Of a stretch of 6,284 bases of DNA, positions 5,801-6,284 are shown in pieces. Each line of letters opens with the position of its first letter. Position 1 is the stretch's first letter. A model generated the notes under the pieces. The model saw only the letters and a program-made list of their open reading frames with translations. It was not told where the DNA came from and did not search any database. This stretch comes from Acidobacteriota bacterium (GTDB lineage: Bacteria; Acidobacteriota; Blastocatellia; RBC074): positions 1 through 6,284 of the forward strand of contig JABFSD010001106.1 in NCBI GenBank assembly GCA_013140935.1, given 5' to 3'. Made by a program: the position numbers and the translations under genes.

Positions 5801-6284
5801 CCGCGCCTGCTCGCCGCATTGATTCCGCACCTGCAAGCCGCCGCCGCATCCGCGCCCGCAGGCGAGCCGCGTTGGTCTTGCCTCTGTTACCTCGCCGATG
5901 CGCTGAAGAATGGTGGACGCCCCGATGCCAGTCTGCCCTTTTATGAACAGGCCGAAGCCCAAGTCCGCGCCGCTGCTGAAGAACCCGCCGCTGACATCTC
6001 CAGCACATGGCAAGGGTGGGCGTATGTCGGTTGGATCGCTGGCAACTGGGCAAAAGCTCTCTTGATGACTGGCAACCTTAACGCCTCGCATCAGCGATGG
6101 CTTGAAAGCGCCGAGGCTTACAAAAAAGCGAGAAGTCCCGCCATCGAAGTCATCATCCGCGAATTGGAAGCCTTGCGCATCGAGATCATGCAAGGTCGCG
6201 TCACTGAGGCGCTGCCTACGGTCGAGGCACGACTGACCCGCATCGCTGCGTGGTGGCAACAACACCGCGCCGGTTTCATCGTGC
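2879..6284 (+). CDS. CHAT protease-STAND (NB-ARC-like) NTPase-TPR-like protein, 3' end beyond window
   Basis: One stop-free frame gives at least 1,135 residues and runs off the window. Residues 1-150 are a CHAT-associated region (LPWE-like VPWEIAR, 118-124). Residues about 160-400 are a CHAT caspase-like protease with His231 (HWSGHGH) and Cys274 (FLSACHSG), followed by VPSVVAMRYAV (331-341). A STAND NTPase follows: Walker A GLGGMGKT (466-473), Walker B ILLVLDNFE with Asp567, and sensor-like RVLVTCRRP (647-655). Residues 783-900 look winged-helix-like, with a Gln/Pro-rich insert at 810-860. Residues 913-1135 are helical and TPR-like. By family knowledge, ligand sensing by the C-terminal part would drive NTP-dependent oligomerisation and switch on the protease, as in bacterial immune or cell-death proteins; the trigger and substrate are unknown. 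The ATG at 2879 has AGGA (2864-2867) 11 bases upstream; an in-frame ATG at 2867 would add MQPV. Unusual translated repeats lie at residues 569-616 and 861-870. No dedicated partner gene is visible. Confidence 0.9.
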   Translation, partial: MTENFDLIITADTPNKCAELELRDAHGARFTYQAEFKDIAASHQHGLFDLRNYLRTYAHDETDEAARVAEIGVCIAEQVLGAEIFKHLYASESQRTLRIQLSGATEEANLLAAALARVPWEIARPSAYQATLGERNLLVRVVHEMNEPATQPLSLAPDETLRVLFVFAEARGSRPLALRKERQVLQQLFAKEIYPNRKVEAHFLAHGVTRARLIEQIKAHDGYHIVHWSGHGHLNLLELAQPGGQADLLSGAELLTLFKQAGGFIPRLFFLSACHSGDILRISDWQDFLAAAQGKTPNTATTKESGSTKEIKLDEQPGYTGTAHALLQGGVPSVVAMRYAVGDEYARELAVEFFRALLAHKSPKATAAALTMARNALLTAPDQSHYAACDHATPVLYGADQPACLGLKMLPAGRSPALTTQPRRLHQIHELTSAAHTHFVGRTWQLAELGTAFFDADTNPVAVITGLGGMGKTALVAESLALWEQRFDWVLLYQAKPNALSFENTLRDIDIKLRGELGRYHEHIKARPADAIYRDATAEFTGAARYERLTRNLIRALQDEAILLVLDNFETNLKPLAETPRDVGQVTNLPYGFETNLKPLPETPRDVGQVSNLPYIPDEPRWACQDAEWDRCLTQLATELSGSRSRVLVTCRRPLAALAESVSVRLGPLPSGEAALYLREHAGLSRMTFHQDATERALALRLLNASRFYPLLMDRLARLATGSAALRQPLMQALDTLEARKDFAQLPALFAARPGDTQELAYLHDALETSLDQFIQDASPDARRLLWLIAVANEPIEFALLESVWNGEESPQTQQLRQIKQVLEMLPSMPQEIHAQVQEQLNQLPPEIFAMLNALPPEQQRTTDHGQLTTALRYLTAVGLVAAEEGEPLSCHEVVRERIRARMEAHPAERDGLSENDIRLGYADQLAAAFKALQHQNMTAALQTGSRALVYCVQASDYDRLGNFASQVVSSTSDPRLLAALIPHLQAAAASAPAGEPRWSCLCYLADALKNGGRPDASLPFYEQAEAQVRAAAEEPAADISSTWQGWAYVGWIAGNWAKALLMTGNLNASHQRWLESAEAYKKARSPAIEVIIRELEALRIEIMQGRVTEALPTVEARLTRIAAWWQQHRAGFIV
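4625..4651. repeat. 27-bp palindrome inside the CHAT-STAND gene, copy 1
   Basis: The arms GTAGGGCAGGTTA (4625-4637) and its exact reverse complement (4639-4651) flank one central C. The element begins on a codon boundary and spans nine codons, read VGQVTNLPY. The other two phases contain stop codons (TAG and TAA). Confidence 0.9.
4694..4726. repeat. 27-bp palindrome inside the CHAT-STAND gene, copy 2, with extended arms
   Basis: The core 4697-4723 equals copy 1 except for the central base (G instead of C). It reads VGQVSNLPY in frame. The pairing extends three bases further on each side (GAT/ATC), giving 16-bp arms at 4694-4709 and 4711-4726. Confidence 0.9.
5459..5486. repeat. Four-unit heptamer repeat inside the CHAT-STAND gene
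   Basis: The units CGGACAA, CTGACCA, CGGACAA and CTGACCA follow without gaps and are translated as RTTDHGQLT at residues 861-869. The two other phases hit TGA. The tract joins the Gln/Pro-rich insert to the helix ALRYLTAVGLVAA. It resembles the heptamers at 2-22 and looks like an intergenic-type repeat that now forms part of a coding sequence. Confidence 0.75.

Noticed and set aside
5543..6265. Minus-strand open frame of 240 residues
   Set aside because: It is antisense to the helical C-terminal part of the CHAT-STAND gene and has no recognisable family or ribosome binding site.

Overview
The window reads as bacterial chromosome with moderately high GC (roughly mid-50s percent by eye). All three genes lie on the plus strand. 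The gene set (a MEMO1-family protein, a stand-alone LOR/SDH-type ornithine cyclodeaminase-like protein, and a very large CHAT-STAND protein), together with small palindromic and heptameric repeats scattered between and within genes, suggests a large-genome environmental lineage such as Acidobacteriota (Blastocatellia-like). That assignment is inference from gene content and repeat style, not from a marker gene.

Layout. Bases 1-36 are a short leader containing degenerate CTGACAA-type heptamers. Bases 37-1275 encode a 412-residue MEMO1-family protein (AmmeMemoRadiSam system protein B type). A 50-base gap follows, holding a perfect 27-bp palindrome and a good ribosome binding site. Bases 1326-2540 encode a 404-residue LOR/SDH (TIGR00300-type) protein, probably an ornithine cyclodeaminase. 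The 338-base gap 2541-2878 has a roughly 90-bp interrupted inverted repeat built from 8-bp units, then a plausible sigma70-type promoter. From 2879 to the window end (no stop reached) runs one uninterrupted frame of at least 1,135 residues: an N-terminal CHAT-associated region, a CHAT caspase-like protease domain (His231/Cys274), a STAND/NB-ARC NTPase (Walker A 466-473, Walker B Asp567), a winged-helix-like region and an alpha-helical TPR-like C-terminal part.

How the genes relate. The first two genes are close enough to be co-transcribed but have no obvious shared pathway. The CHAT-STAND gene probably has its own promoter. By family knowledge it is a signal-activated NTPase that switches on a fused protease, the architecture of bacterial immune or cell-death proteins.

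The most unusual feature is that the CHAT-STAND reading frame carries the same kinds of small repeats that sit in the intergenic DNA. Two 27-bp GTAG...CTAC palindromes are translated in frame as VGQV(T/S)NLPY, inside a 72-bp tandem duplication just after Walker B. A four-unit heptamer tract is translated near residue 861. In the duplicated flank, six of seven base differences are silent, which suggests the translated repeat is under protein-level constraint.
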